A stretch of 64,000 nt of DNA from an uncultured Eubacteriales bacterium (GTDB taxonomy: Bacteria > Bacillota > Clostridia > Oscillospirales > Acutalibacteraceae): NCBI GenBank assembly GCA_934546985.1, contig CAKTEE010000004.1, positions 1 to 64,000 on the forward strand, written 5' to 3'. How positions within the stretch are numbered: position 1 is the stretch's first letter; the number at the start of each line of letters is the position of its first letter. Made by a program: the position numbers and the translations under genes. Below, one piece after another: positions 1 to 8,778 of the stretch. The notes beneath the pieces were generated by a model, which searched no databases, was not told the origin of the DNA, and saw nothing but the letters and a program-made list of their open reading frames with translations.

Positions 1-3000
1 AGTTGTTATCTTTCGTATAAAAACCGATTTCCGCACCCGGACCAACGTTCATGTAGTTTCCTTTCCATGCCCAAACTGCATGTGATTGCCCATCTTCTAA
101 AGTAAAATTAAGTTTTGTCCTGTCCATACTTGTGGCAATATTAAAAACGAAATCATAAAAATCATTGTATCCGCCTATCTGCTGCCATTGGTAGACAGGG
201 TCAGAATGGAGCGCCAGTTGCTTATTATCATACCTGAACATTAATGCAAGTGAACCAATATTTGCAAGAGCAGTTAACGTAAAATCTGTAATTTCAAAAT
301 GAGGAAAAACTGCCTCATAATACTGCTTTAAAAACGCATCCGTATTCTCCAAAACATCAGCGTAACCGGTAGCTATGTTGTCGCCGGTGCACTGCATACG
401 GAACTGCTCATCCCAAACAGCCTTTGCACCGACAGGCCCATCATATTTAAATGGATGTGGATCTTTCGGTACTACTTTGATAAGTTGACCGTTGTTCCCC
501 ACCATATGTCTTGCCCCATCGTGCATTCCATCGCCGTCAGAGTCCTTTTTACCGGGATTGGATTTGACTGGTAAAACACGCACATTTAACATAGAGCGGC
601 TTTTCGAATCCAAACCAGCAAGGTTGATGTTATGGTAAGCCAAATACTCCCTGTAAGTTGGTAATCGTGTAATTATATCCCCATCATTATAAGGCACGCC
701 CGCCAACCACTCAAGCGCATCCTGGTCAACTTCCTCCCAATCTGTCAATCCATCGCCGTCTGTATCCATTGTACCATTCTTAGTAAGGGGTTCATAGAGT
801 TTAAGTTCAGATAAATCATGCGCGCTTATATAGGTACATTCCGGCTCTTGATCCCATGTATGTTGATAGATAAGTTCTACAAAACCGGGATATTCTATTC
901 CATCCTGTTCCCCTTTTATGTCGAACGCCAAGGCATTCCAGCCATAAGCTCCGGTGATATTGCAGAAGGTTTGATAAGAAGAAAGATGCGAGGTCGGTGT
1001 AGAAATCAATGGCATAATCTCCATAGCTTTCAGTTTATTTGCCACATCTTCCAGCGTTTTCCCACAGTTGTTGTTGCCCGCAACAATTTCATTATTAGTG
1101 ATTAAAACAACAAATTTAGGGACGTTCTCCCTAAATGGAAGCTCCATAATTGTTTCAAGCGTATCAAGGTGCCTCCCACCTTCCGGTGCATTCCCTATCT
1201 CTGAAAGAATCTGTATAATTTGAGAAGATGTATTTACCCATTCCGAACCGTTCAATTTATGAACAACACAATCGGAAGTCCCTCCAAAAGATACAATGCA
1301 TACATTCGCTGTAATCCCTTTTTCAGCATGCAATCTTTTCACTGTCCTGACCACGCTTAACTTTAAATGCTCAAGTGCTGTACCCTGAAGCATGGTACGT
1401 GTATCGTAATATTTACTGGATGTATCAGTCCAGATTCCGCCAATAGAGGGAAAAATCCCAGTACTCTGCCTCACATTAATAGCAAAAACCAAATCAATCT
1501 GCCTGTTATACTGTGATGGATCAATAGCCGAAGAATTAACAAAACTTCTGGAATCTTTTTTCATGGCATTTTCGATTTGCTGGCTGACAACACTGTCAAA
1601 GCGTGCGCAAAGCTCATCTTCAGAAACTGCCTGTACAGCACCCATCACCGAAAGCACTTCACTGCCGAATGCAGCCTGATCCTGTTCAGGTGTTTCCAGG
1701 TCAGTACCTCCGCCCTCAGGCACAACGCCCAACGTGTACATCCACAAATCTAAATCAATCATCATATAAGCGCCGGTTTTGGTTACTGTAGCGGTAAGGG
1801 TATTATTTACTGTATCATAAGATGTTTCAATAGGACAAAGTGAACTTGTAGTTTCATCAAAATAGAATATTTGAAAACGATGGATACCCTCTAATTCAGG
1901 GTTGTTATAAAATCCCGTTGCTTCGCCGACAGCATCAATATCAAGGGCAAAAGTAATTGTCATTTCTTCAAATTTCAGGTTTCCATCGTAATCCAACTCA
2001 ACAGGTTTTCCCAAAATTGCGCTGTTTGTACAGGACAGACTTTCATTTACACTAAGGGAAGTATTTGCATGCCCCGCAGACTGAATATCAATTTGCATCT
2101 CATAAAGATTATCAGCGTTGATTTCTTCGAGTTTTGCAGAACTAATCGTTTGTGTAAATATATACTGACTGTCATGCACATCAAAAGTCTGTGAATTTAA
2201 TGGGTTAAGTCCCATTGCAATTTCATCGCCATCATTGATAAAATCAGCATCGCAATCAGGGTTCCATGGGTCTGTGTTATATGTATTTACCTCATCATAA
2301 TCCGTCAATCCGTCATCATCTGAATCTTCTTTTAAAGGGTCCGTTCCTAAATTGAACTCCTGAAGATTCGTCAAACCATCTCCGTCAATATCTTCAGCGC
2401 CATCAGGAACGTTATTCCCATCCGTATCCTGTGCAAGAGGGTTTGTTTTAAGAGATCGAATTTCATATCCATCAGGCAATTCGTCACCATCTGTATCAGG
2501 ATTTAACGGATCCATTCCAAAAATTCTTTCTATAATATCCGGAACTCCGTCATAGTCACTGTCGATGTTTTCATCCCAGAATTTGATTAACCCTTCAAAA
2601 TCATCGGATGTCATTGGGTCTTCAGAAATCAAAACATAACCTTTATCGTCCCAATAAACATAAAAGCCCATTGCTTCCAGCAGAGAACGTACCGGCACAT
2701 GGGTAACACCCTCTATAATGGTAGTCGGCGCAGTTGCCGTTCCGCTTGCCAGAAGGTTTCCCTCTAAGTCATACTTATACATTTCCGTTGTTCCGGTAAC
2801 CAGTTCAAACTTTACCCCGTTTGCGGTGTCCGTAATGGTGGAATTATTAGTCTGTTCATTGTAGCCCACTTCAAACCCGAGGCACTCGCAAACAAAGCGC
2901 AAGGGCAGAAGCGTCGAGCCATTCACCATAATGAGTTTGGAAACATACCCGCTGCCATAGGCCAGCGTTGGAATCATACTTCCGTTTAAATAGGCCTGAG

Positions 3001-3178
3001 TTTCATTCAGCTTGAGCATCATGACTTTGCCGGTATTCTCCTCAGAAACTGCCGCTGTATTTTGCATTCCGCCTACGGAATTCTGCGCCACAGAAGAGTC
3101 CGCTGCAACCGCTGTCATAGACAGCATCAGGCATAATACCAGCATTACTGCAATCACGCGGTTCCAAATTTTTTTCAT
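1..3178 (-). CDS. Large secreted VWA/calcium-repeat protein, C-terminus beyond window
   Basis: Open on the minus strand from ATG 3178 to base 1, so at least 1059 residues; the C-terminus is outside the window. GGAGG lies 9 bases before the ATG. In order: a signal peptide (VIAVMLVLCLMLSMTAVAA), a copper-amine-oxidase-N-like domain (LPLRFV and VPVRSLLEAMG around residues 90-180), a run of Asp-rich thrombospondin-3/EF-hand-like repeats (DSDYDGVPD, DTDGDELPDG, DSDDDGLTD) around residues 200-320, a beta-rich stretch, then a von Willebrand A-like domain starting IDLVFAIN near residue 560. More Asp repeats follow (DTDGDGLTDWEE, DSDGDGMHDG). The metal-site Ser pattern of the VWA domain is degenerate (AINVRQST). 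Known families suggest a calcium-stiffened surface or adhesive protein; the function is inferred. Family named from motifs only. Confidence 0.85.
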   Translation of the reverse strand, partial: MKKIWNRVIAVMLVLCLMLSMTAVAADSSVAQNSVGGMQNTAAVSEENTGKVMMLKLNETQAYLNGSMIPTLAYGSGYVSKLIMVNGSTLLPLRFVCECLGFEVGYNEQTNNSTITDTANGVKFELVTGTTEMYKYDLEGNLLASGTATAPTTIIEGVTHVPVRSLLEAMGFYVYWDDKGYVLISEDPMTSDDFEGLIKFWDENIDSDYDGVPDIIERIFGMDPLNPDTDGDELPDGYEIRSLKTNPLAQDTDGNNVPDGAEDIDGDGLTNLQEFNLGTDPLKEDSDDDGLTDYDEVNTYNTDPWNPDCDADFINDGDEIAMGLNPLNSQTFDVHDSQYIFTQTISSAKLEEINADNLYEMQIDIQSAGHANTSLSVNESLSCTNSAILGKPVELDYDGNLKFEEMTITFALDIDAVGEATGFYNNPELEGIHRFQIFYFDETTSSLCPIETSYDTVNNTLTATVTKTGAYMMIDLDLWMYTLGVVPEGGGTDLETPEQDQAAFGSEVLSVMGAVQAVSEDELCARFDSVVSQQIENAMKKDSRSFVNSSAIDPSQYNRQIDLVFAINVRQSTGIFPSIGGIWTDTSSKYYDTRTMLQGTALEHLKLSVVRTVKRLHAEKGITANVCIVSFGGTSDCVVHKLNGSEWVNTSSQIIQILSEIGNAPEGGRHLDTLETIMELPFRENVPKFVVLITNNEIVAGNNNCGKTLEDVANKLKAMEIMPLISTPTSHLSSYQTFCNITGAYGWNALAFDIKGEQDGIEYPGFVELIYQHTWDQEPECTYISAHDLSELKLYEPLTKNGTMDTDGDGLTDWEEVDQDALEWLAGVPYNDGDIITRLPTYREYLAYHNINLAGLDSKSRSMLNVRVLPVKSNPGKKDSDGDGMHDGARHMVGNNGQLIKVVPKDPHPFKYDGPVGAKAVWDEQFRMQCTGDNIATGYADVLENTDAFLKQYYEAVFPHFEITDFTLTALANIGSLALMFRYDNKQLALHSDPVYQWQQIGGYNDFYDFVFNIATSMDRTKLNFTLEDGQSHAVWAWKGNYMNVGPGAEIGFYTKDNN

Positions 3179-3286
3179 TCTGTCATTCCTCCGTTTGTCC
3201 TTATTTTTTGTAATGGCCGATGGCAATTTTGCTTTTTTCACCTCTCGCCCTTTCATTTTAGATTGCAAAAAAGCATCACATAATTT

Positions 3287-3315
3287 ATTATACATTACAA
3301 GCAAATAATTTTCAA
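3287..3315 (-). promoter_or_regulatory. SigA-like promoter of the large secreted protein
   Basis: Minus strand: TTGAAA (3310-3315), 17-base spacer, TATAAT (3287-3292). Transcription would leave a leader of about 110 bases before the ATG at 3178. Confidence 0.65.
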
Positions 3316-3506
3316 TATTTTATACAAAAATTAGTTTTAATCTTATAATATAAATTGAAATTTAATAATAATTATTAAAAAAGCGAATATCATTAAATAA
3401 AATACAGCAAATTATATATTGATTTATTTTTTAACCCTGTTTTCGTCCGGAAAAATATATCACGCAGTAATTTCTAACAATCAGACATTTATTATATCCA
3501 CAAACC

Positions 3507-3538
3507 AAAAATCCGGCAGATACCTGCCGGATTTTTTC
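3507..3538 (-). terminator. Terminator after M18 aminopeptidase
   Basis: Perfect 9-bp stem (3511-3519 with 3524-3532) around a 4-base loop, flanked by A and T runs, so it could stop transcription from either side. It begins six bases after the aminopeptidase stop. Confidence 0.85.
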
Positions 3539-3543
3539 TTCTA

Positions 3544-4959
3544 TTATATAATTACCGCATGGTTAAATTCTTTAAATGCAAGGTAAGCCATATAAACATC
3601 CAGTTTTGATACAATTTCAAACGGCGCGTGCATGGAAAGCACCGGAACGCCTAAATCTATTACGTCAACATCCAGGTTAGCAATAAACTGCGCCACCGTT
3701 CCGCCGCCGCCTAAATCAACTTTGCCAAGCTCGCCTGTCTGCCAAACAACTTTGCTGGCGTCAAGGAACGCTCGAATCCGTCCCATAAACTCCGCCGAAG
3801 CGTCAGATGTGCCGGACTTGCCGCGGGAACCGGTATATTTGGTAATAACAACGCCTTTGTTCAGGAACGCCGCATTTTTCCGTTCAAGTACATCTGGAAA
3901 AGATGGGTCAAATGCCGCATTTACATCTGCTGACAGGCAGATAGATTTACTTAGGACATCCCTGCCTTCTACGCCGCCCAAACGCGCAAGGTCACAGATG
4001 AAATAATTCAGGTATGCAGAGTTCAACCCTGTATTGCCATCACTGCCGGTTTCTTCTTTATCTGCAAGTACAGTAACACAAGTATGATTTGGAGTCTGGC
4101 AGCTCAGCGCTGCCATTGCGGCTGTATATGCACACACGCGGTCATCATGACCATAAGCGCCAATCATACTGCGGTCAAAACCAATATCACAGGCATGGAA
4201 TGCCGGAACTGCCTCTAACTCGGCAGAAAGGAAATCTTCTTCCACAATCCCGTATTTTTCATTTAGGATAGCCATAATGTTAAGCTTTACCAGTTCACTT
4301 TCCTTATCATCACGGAAAGGACGGCTGCCAATCAAAATATTCAGTTCTTCTCCACGGATAGCTTCATTCAGTGTGCGTTTCATCTGTTCACCTGCCAAAT
4401 GGGGCAACAGGTCGGTGACACAGAATTTCGGGTCATCTTCATCTTCACCAATCACCACGTTAATGGTAGACCCATCTTTTTTTGCAATACAGCCATGCAA
4501 TGCAAGGGGGATTGCCGTCCACTGATACTTTTTAATTCCGCCGTAATAATGCGTCTTAAAAAGCGCGAGTTCGCTGTCTTCATATAACGGATTCGGCTTT
4601 AAATCCAAGCGCGGGGAATCAATATGTGCCGCATTAATGCGAACGCCTTCTTCAATCGGCAGTTTGCCGATAACCGCAAGGATAATCGCCTTACCGCGGT
4701 TAATACGATAAACCTTATCGCCGGGATGATACTGCTTTTGTTTGTTAAATTCGGTAAAACCTGCCGCTTCCGCTTTTTCCTGAAAAAATACTACCGCTTC
4801 ACGTTCTGTTTTTACTTTATTTAAAAATTCTTTATATCCCTGACAGAACTTATCCGCGGCTTCTACTTCATCCTCTGAGGTTTTAAAAACAGCATGTTTC
4901 CACCCCATCAGCAAACGCTCTTTTGCTTCCTTCGCTGTGCTTTTCTCTGTTGCTTCCAT
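3544..4959 (-). CDS. M18 family aminopeptidase
   Basis: 471 residues, the usual length of zinc-dependent M18 (aspartyl aminopeptidase/ApeA-type) peptidases, which remove N-terminal residues from peptides in the cytoplasm. The binuclear metal-site motifs are visible: AAHIDSPR (His112, Asp114), GAYGHDDR (Asp272), DKEETGS (Glu302, Glu303) and SMHAPFE near the C-terminus (His444). GGGAGG precedes the ATG. It is the last gene of the minus-strand operon begun by DUF951-prfA, 15 bases after the lytic transglycosylase, and a strong hairpin follows its stop. Substrate preference cannot be read from the sequence. Confidence 0.93.
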   Translation of the reverse strand: MEATEKSTAKEAKERLLMGWKHAVFKTSEDEVEAADKFCQGYKEFLNKVKTEREAVVFFQEKAEAAGFTEFNKQKQYHPGDKVYRINRGKAIILAVIGKLPIEEGVRINAAHIDSPRLDLKPNPLYEDSELALFKTHYYGGIKKYQWTAIPLALHGCIAKKDGSTINVVIGEDEDDPKFCVTDLLPHLAGEQMKRTLNEAIRGEELNILIGSRPFRDDKESELVKLNIMAILNEKYGIVEEDFLSAELEAVPAFHACDIGFDRSMIGAYGHDDRVCAYTAAMAALSCQTPNHTCVTVLADKEETGSDGNTGLNSAYLNYFICDLARLGGVEGRDVLSKSICLSADVNAAFDPSFPDVLERKNAAFLNKGVVITKYTGSRGKSGTSDASAEFMGRIRAFLDASKVVWQTGELGKVDLGGGGTVAQFIANLDVDVIDLGVPVLSMHAPFEIVSKLDVYMAYLAFKEFNHAVII

Positions 4960-4977
4960 GATAATACCTCCCGTATT

Positions 4978-5562
4978 TTATAATAGCTGATAAAGCTCCT
5001 GATATCTCTTTTGTTTCTTTATTACACTATCCACATACTTTGCCGTTTCCTTGTATGGGATATTTTTCAATATATGCCCGTCGCTGGAATAACGCTCATC
5101 TGTCAGCCATCCCGCAACACGGGTCCGCCCTGCGTGATATGCCGCAATTGCCGCCGGAATATTAGAAAACTCATCCAAATTCAGTTTAAGCAGTAAACAA
5201 CCGTACTTCACCGCCACATCCGGTTCATAAAGCCGATTATCATCCAGTTTTTCTCCTGTTTTGGTCTGTAACCACTGGAACGTTTCCGGCGTTAACTGCA
5301 TCAGCCCCATTGCCCCCGCTTTGCTGTAAGCGTCAGGGTCAAAACTGCTTTCCGAGTTAATTACAGCATATACCAGCGATTCCTGCAATCCATATTCCTG
5401 CGCGTAACGTTTTACCAAATCATCATACTTCATTGGGTACAGCAACAGCCTGACGCCAAAATGGACGCCGGCAGTTAAAATACCAATTAAAACTATGATT
5501 GCCAAAAGGACGGAGAGTATTCTTCCGCGTTTCTTTCGGACACTGACTACCCTATAACCCAT
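4978..5562 (-). CDS. Membrane-anchored lytic transglycosylase (Slt/GEWL fold)
   Basis: 194 residues: a basic N-terminus, one membrane segment (about 15-37), then a lysozyme-like transglycosylase domain. The family signature is clear: AVINSESSFDP with catalytic Glu71, followed by AGAMGLMQLTPETF. Such enzymes cleave the MurNAc-GlcNAc bond of peptidoglycan outside the cell, forming 1,6-anhydro ends. The start overlaps the end of coaE by 11 bases and GGAGG sits just ahead, so translation is probably coupled. Confidence 0.9.
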   Translation of the reverse strand: MGYRVVSVRKKRGRILSVLLAIIVLIGILTAGVHFGVRLLLYPMKYDDLVKRYAQEYGLQESLVYAVINSESSFDPDAYSKAGAMGLMQLTPETFQWLQTKTGEKLDDNRLYEPDVAVKYGCLLLKLNLDEFSNIPAAIAAYHAGRTRVAGWLTDERYSSDGHILKNIPYKETAKYVDSVIKKQKRYQELYQLL

Positions 5563-6166
5563 TGCGCGCCTCCTCTACCTTTTTCAGCAAAAGGTTGATT
5601 TTCCGCGCCGTCAACGTTTTATCGTCATTAACAATGGAAAAATTGCATTTACGTACATAATATTCCTCCGGCTTCTGCGCGGACATCCGCAGCCGAACCT
5701 GTTCTTCTGATATTCCGTCCCGCTCCATAATCCGGTGCAGACGTATTTCTTCTCCGGCAATAACGCAAACAATAAAATCACACAATGCATCCGCCCCTGC
5801 TTCAAACAGCGTTGGCGCATCCAGCACTGCTATGGTATTGCCTGCCTGTACAAACCCTGCAAGTCGATTTTTTATTACTTTTAAAATCGCCGGATGGGTA
5901 ATACGGTTCAAAAGCTTTGTTTGATTGTTATCAGCAAAAGCACGGCTGCCTAAACGTCTGCGGTCAAGCGTGCCGTCCGGCAAAAGAATATCCTGCCCAA
6001 AAGCATCGGCAAGCTCCTTTAAAACAGGGGAGCCTCTTTCCGTAACTTCCCGCGCTGCAATATCACAGTCCAGCACAGGGATTCCTCGTTCCCGCAGCGC
6101 TTGTGCAACCGTACTTTTGCCTGCACCGGTAGGCCCCGTCAGCCCAATAACAAACAGCCTGCTCAT
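5552..6166 (-). CDS. coaE: Dephospho-CoA kinase
   Basis: 204 residues, normal for CoaE, the last step of coenzyme A synthesis (ATP phosphorylation of the 3'-OH of dephospho-CoA). The P-loop GPTGAGKST is at residues 11-19, and the family patterns DCDIAAREV and THPAI follow. The ATG overlaps the TGA of tsaC by four bases, and GAGGTGG is placed for this start. The N-terminal Met-Ser-Arg reading is the only sensible start. Confidence 0.95.
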   Translation of the reverse strand: MSRLFVIGLTGPTGAGKSTVAQALRERGIPVLDCDIAAREVTERGSPVLKELADAFGQDILLPDGTLDRRRLGSRAFADNNQTKLLNRITHPAILKVIKNRLAGFVQAGNTIAVLDAPTLFEAGADALCDFIVCVIAGEEIRLHRIMERDGISEEQVRLRMSAQKPEEYYVRKCNFSIVNDDKTLTARKINLLLKKVEEARNGL

Positions 6167-7200
6167 AGCTCTGCCACCTCAAATCCTGCCGCTCTCAGCA
6201 GGCGGTTCAGCACTGCCATCCCAACGCCGCCGCTTTCCGGATAACGGGCGTAGGCAATTGGCTTTCCAAGTGAATCCAGCCGCCTTAACGCTTCAAATAA
6301 ACCATGTGCCTGAGATTCCGCATTTCCCTGTTTGCCATAGGAAACACAAGGCACATGAAGCAACGCCTGCTCTCCCTCAAAACAAAGGGCAGCACAGTCA
6401 TTACGCCCATTCACATAATCACAGAACTGTTCCGCCGTGCCTTTGAGAAGGACTACTTTAGTTTCCGGCGCATAATGCCTATATTTCATTCCAGGAGATG
6501 CGGCCTGCTGCCCTGCTTTCAAAGCTTCAAAAATAGCAGGGTGTACTTCCACATGTCCCAGTACTGCTTCCAGCTGTTCCAATGTAATCCCGCCCGGGCG
6601 AAGCAGGCACGGAGGATTTTGAGCAACGGTAATGACAGTGGATTCTACCCCTACGCCGCAGTCGCCGCCGTCAACAACTGCATCAATCCGTCCCTCCATA
6701 TCGCTGAACACGCGCGCAGCATTGGTCGGACTTGGACTGCCGGAAAGATTTGCTGACGGCGCTGCAAGCGGAACCCCTGCCGCACGAATAATTGCTCTTG
6801 CCGCCGGGTGACTTGGCATACGGATTCCCACCGTATCCAATCCTGCGCTGACTTCATCGGGAATCAACGCAGATTTTTTCACAATAATCGTCAGCGGCCC
6901 CGGCCAGTATGCCTGCGCCAGCGCATAGGCCTGCGGCGGGAAATCCGCTGTCAACGAAGGAATCTCTTCCATTGACGCCACATGGACAATCAGCGGATTA
7001 TCCTGCGGCCTGCCTTTCGCTTTAAATATACCGGCTACCGCCGTACCGTTCAGCGCATTTGCGGCAAGTCCGTAAACCGTCTCTGTGGGTATGGCGACCA
7101 GTCCGCCGCGGCGCAGGATTTTTCCCGCCGTTTGTACTGCCTCCCTATCCTCCGGTGATATAACCTTTAACATCCTGGTTTTCATGGGTTTCATCTCCAT
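6163..7200 (-). CDS. tsaC: L-threonylcarbamoyladenylate synthase (Sua5/YwlC type)
   Basis: 345 residues with the YrdC fold (PTETVYGLAANA, KAKGRPQDNPL, PSANLSGSPSPTN) and the extra C-terminal Sua5 domain (SPGMKYRHYAPETK onward), i.e. the long Sua5/YwlC form. It makes threonylcarbamoyl-AMP from Thr, bicarbonate and ATP for the t6A37 modification of ANN-decoding tRNAs. The first ATG has no good ribosome site; GGAG stands 8 bases before the sixth codon, so translation may begin at 7185. It lies between prfA and coaE with a four-base overlap to coaE. Confidence 0.94.
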   Translation of the reverse strand: MEMKPMKTRMLKVISPEDREAVQTAGKILRRGGLVAIPTETVYGLAANALNGTAVAGIFKAKGRPQDNPLIVHVASMEEIPSLTADFPPQAYALAQAYWPGPLTIIVKKSALIPDEVSAGLDTVGIRMPSHPAARAIIRAAGVPLAAPSANLSGSPSPTNAARVFSDMEGRIDAVVDGGDCGVGVESTVITVAQNPPCLLRPGGITLEQLEAVLGHVEVHPAIFEALKAGQQAASPGMKYRHYAPETKVVLLKGTAEQFCDYVNGRNDCAALCFEGEQALLHVPCVSYGKQGNAESQAHGLFEALRRLDSLGKPIAYARYPESGGVGMAVLNRLLRAAGFEVAEL

Positions 7201-7212
7201 AACGCAGAAAGA

Positions 7213-8289
7213 TTATTCTTCCCCTTCGCTTTTGAGCTTCTCTGCCGTATCCGCAGTGATTAACGCATCAATAATTTCATCAATATCACCGTTCAGGTTC
7301 TGTTCCAGATGGTACAGCGTCAATCCAATACGATGATCTGTCACCCTGCTCTGCGGATAATTATAGGTACGAATACGCTCACTGCGGTCGCCTGTGCCAA
7401 CCTGAGATTTTCTTTGGCTGGCAATTTCCGCCTGCTGTTTTTCCATTTCCGCTTCTAATAAGCGGGAACGCAGGATTTTCATCGCGCGGTCTTTATTTTT
7501 ATACTGGCTGCGTTCGTCCTGACATTCCACTACAACCCCTGTGGGCAGATGGGTAATACGGATTGCAGACTCGGTTTTATTTACGTGCTGTCCGCCTGCA
7601 CCGCCGGAACGGTAGGTATCAATCTGCAAATCCGTGGGATTAATCTGGAAATCCACTTCCTCCGCCTCCGGCAAAACCGCCACGGTTACAGTAGAAGTAT
7701 GAATACGCCCGGCCGCTTCCGTTTCCGGTACACGCTGCACACGGTGCACGCCGCTTTCAAATTTTAAACGGGAATAGGCGCCCTCGCCTTCAATCATAAA
7801 GCTAACTTCTTTAAAGCCTCCCAGCTCCGTCGGGTTTGCACTGAGTATTTCACTTTTCCACCCCCGCCGCTCTGCATACATGGTATACATCCGGTAAAGG
7901 CTGTTGGCAAACAGGGCTGCCTCTTCCCCGCCCGCACCGCCGCGGATCTCCACAATAACGTTTTTATCATCATTCGGGTCGCGGGGCAATAGTTCAATTT
8001 TCAGCTTTCCGGTCAAATCTTCTATTTTCTCCCTTGCGTCACGGAGTTCTTCCTCCACCATTGCATGAAAGTCAGCATCCATACCGCCCGCGTCAAGCAA
8101 TGCTTTTGCTTCTTCCTCCGCCTGTTTCGCGGCAGTATATTCACGGTACAGTTCCACTACAGGGGTTAGGTGCTTTACCTCCCGCATTAGTTTCGTATAT
8201 TCTTCCTGATTGGAAACCACCTCCGGGTCATAAAGCCGTTCGGAAATTTCCGTAAATCTTTTCTCAACATCTTTCAGACGGTCAAACAT
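7213..8289 (-). CDS. prfA: Peptide chain release factor 1
   Basis: 358 residues, typical RF1. The stop-codon-reading tripeptide position holds Pro-Glu-Thr at 188-190 (P-x-T, the RF1 class, which reads UAA and UAG) and the peptidyl-hydrolysis motif GGQ is at 232-234 in SGGAGGQHVNKT. Second gene of the DUF951 operon. No programmed frameshift, which belongs to RF2. Confidence 0.97.
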   Translation of the reverse strand: MFDRLKDVEKRFTEISERLYDPEVVSNQEEYTKLMREVKHLTPVVELYREYTAAKQAEEEAKALLDAGGMDADFHAMVEEELRDAREKIEDLTGKLKIELLPRDPNDDKNVIVEIRGGAGGEEAALFANSLYRMYTMYAERRGWKSEILSANPTELGGFKEVSFMIEGEGAYSRLKFESGVHRVQRVPETEAAGRIHTSTVTVAVLPEAEEVDFQINPTDLQIDTYRSGGAGGQHVNKTESAIRITHLPTGVVVECQDERSQYKNKDRAMKILRSRLLEAEMEKQQAEIASQRKSQVGTGDRSERIRTYNYPQSRVTDHRIGLTLYHLEQNLNGDIDEIIDALITADTAEKLKSEGEE

Positions 8290-8340
8290 TTCAAAGCAAT
8301 CCTTTCCAAACTATTATTCTTTATCCCTGCCTGCCGCCCG

Positions 8341-8547
8341 CTACTTTTCATCACCGGTCTCGCCACGCTGTTCACGGATAATTTTACGTATATTCTTTTC
8401 CGCTTTTACCCGCGGAACCATTACCTCATGCCCGCAGCCGAGGCAGCGGATACGGAAATCCATTCCAGACCGCAGGACAAGGAACCTCGTATTCCCGCAG
8501 GGATGTTTCTTTTTCATTTCCAGAATATCCCCGATTTGTACGTCCAT
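8341..8547 (-). CDS. DUF951 small protein
   Basis: 68 residues. It matches the DUF951 pattern: VGDILEMKKKHPCG-like N-terminus, then RCLGCGHEVMVPR with a CxxC. AAGGAGG is 8 bases ahead of the ATG. It is the first gene of the minus-strand prfA operon. Function unknown; the Cys pair could bind zinc, which is inference. Confidence 0.88.
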   Translation of the reverse strand: MDVQIGDILEMKKKHPCGNTRFLVLRSGMDFRIRCLGCGHEVMVPRVKAEKNIRKIIREQRGETGDEK

Positions 8548-8778
8548 AAAGGCTGCCTCCTTTCCTCTTTTTATATACTAATGTTATATTATACCATATT
8601 CTGTGTAAAATCAAAATATGTAATTCCAAAGTTTCACTGAAAAATGGCTGCAGATAATTTTTTTACGGTTTCTTTATTAAAAAAAGTAAAAAAGATTGAA
8701 TCTTTCGCGTTAATCAGTTACTCTATAAAGTATAGTTGCACCGCACAGCACTCATCACTATAATAAATGAGGGATTGG
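8548..8778. promoter_or_regulatory. Divergent promoter region between DUF951 operon and DUF2079 gene
   Basis: For the minus-strand operon, TATAAT lies at 8588-8593 with TTTTGA at 8611-8616 (17-base spacer; TTGATT with 15 is the alternative). For the plus-strand gene a TATAGT is present near 8738 without a clear -35 box. Nothing else recognised. Confidence 0.5.

Larger units (their letters stand above)
3179..3543. other. A+T-rich gap with a promoter and a terminator
   Basis: Non-coding and very A+T-rich. Its right end holds the terminator of the M18 aminopeptidase and its left end the promoter and roughly 110-base leader of the secreted protein. I see no gene in it and recognise no riboswitch in the leader. 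Confidence 0.7.

Noticed and set aside
818..1105. 95-codon plus-strand ORF
   Set aside because: It lies wholly inside the open minus-strand secreted protein and has no ribosome site.
3179..3290. Leader of the large secreted protein as a riboswitch
   Set aside because: I compared it with the conserved cores of c-di-GMP-I, preQ1, ZTP and fluoride classes and found no convincing match.
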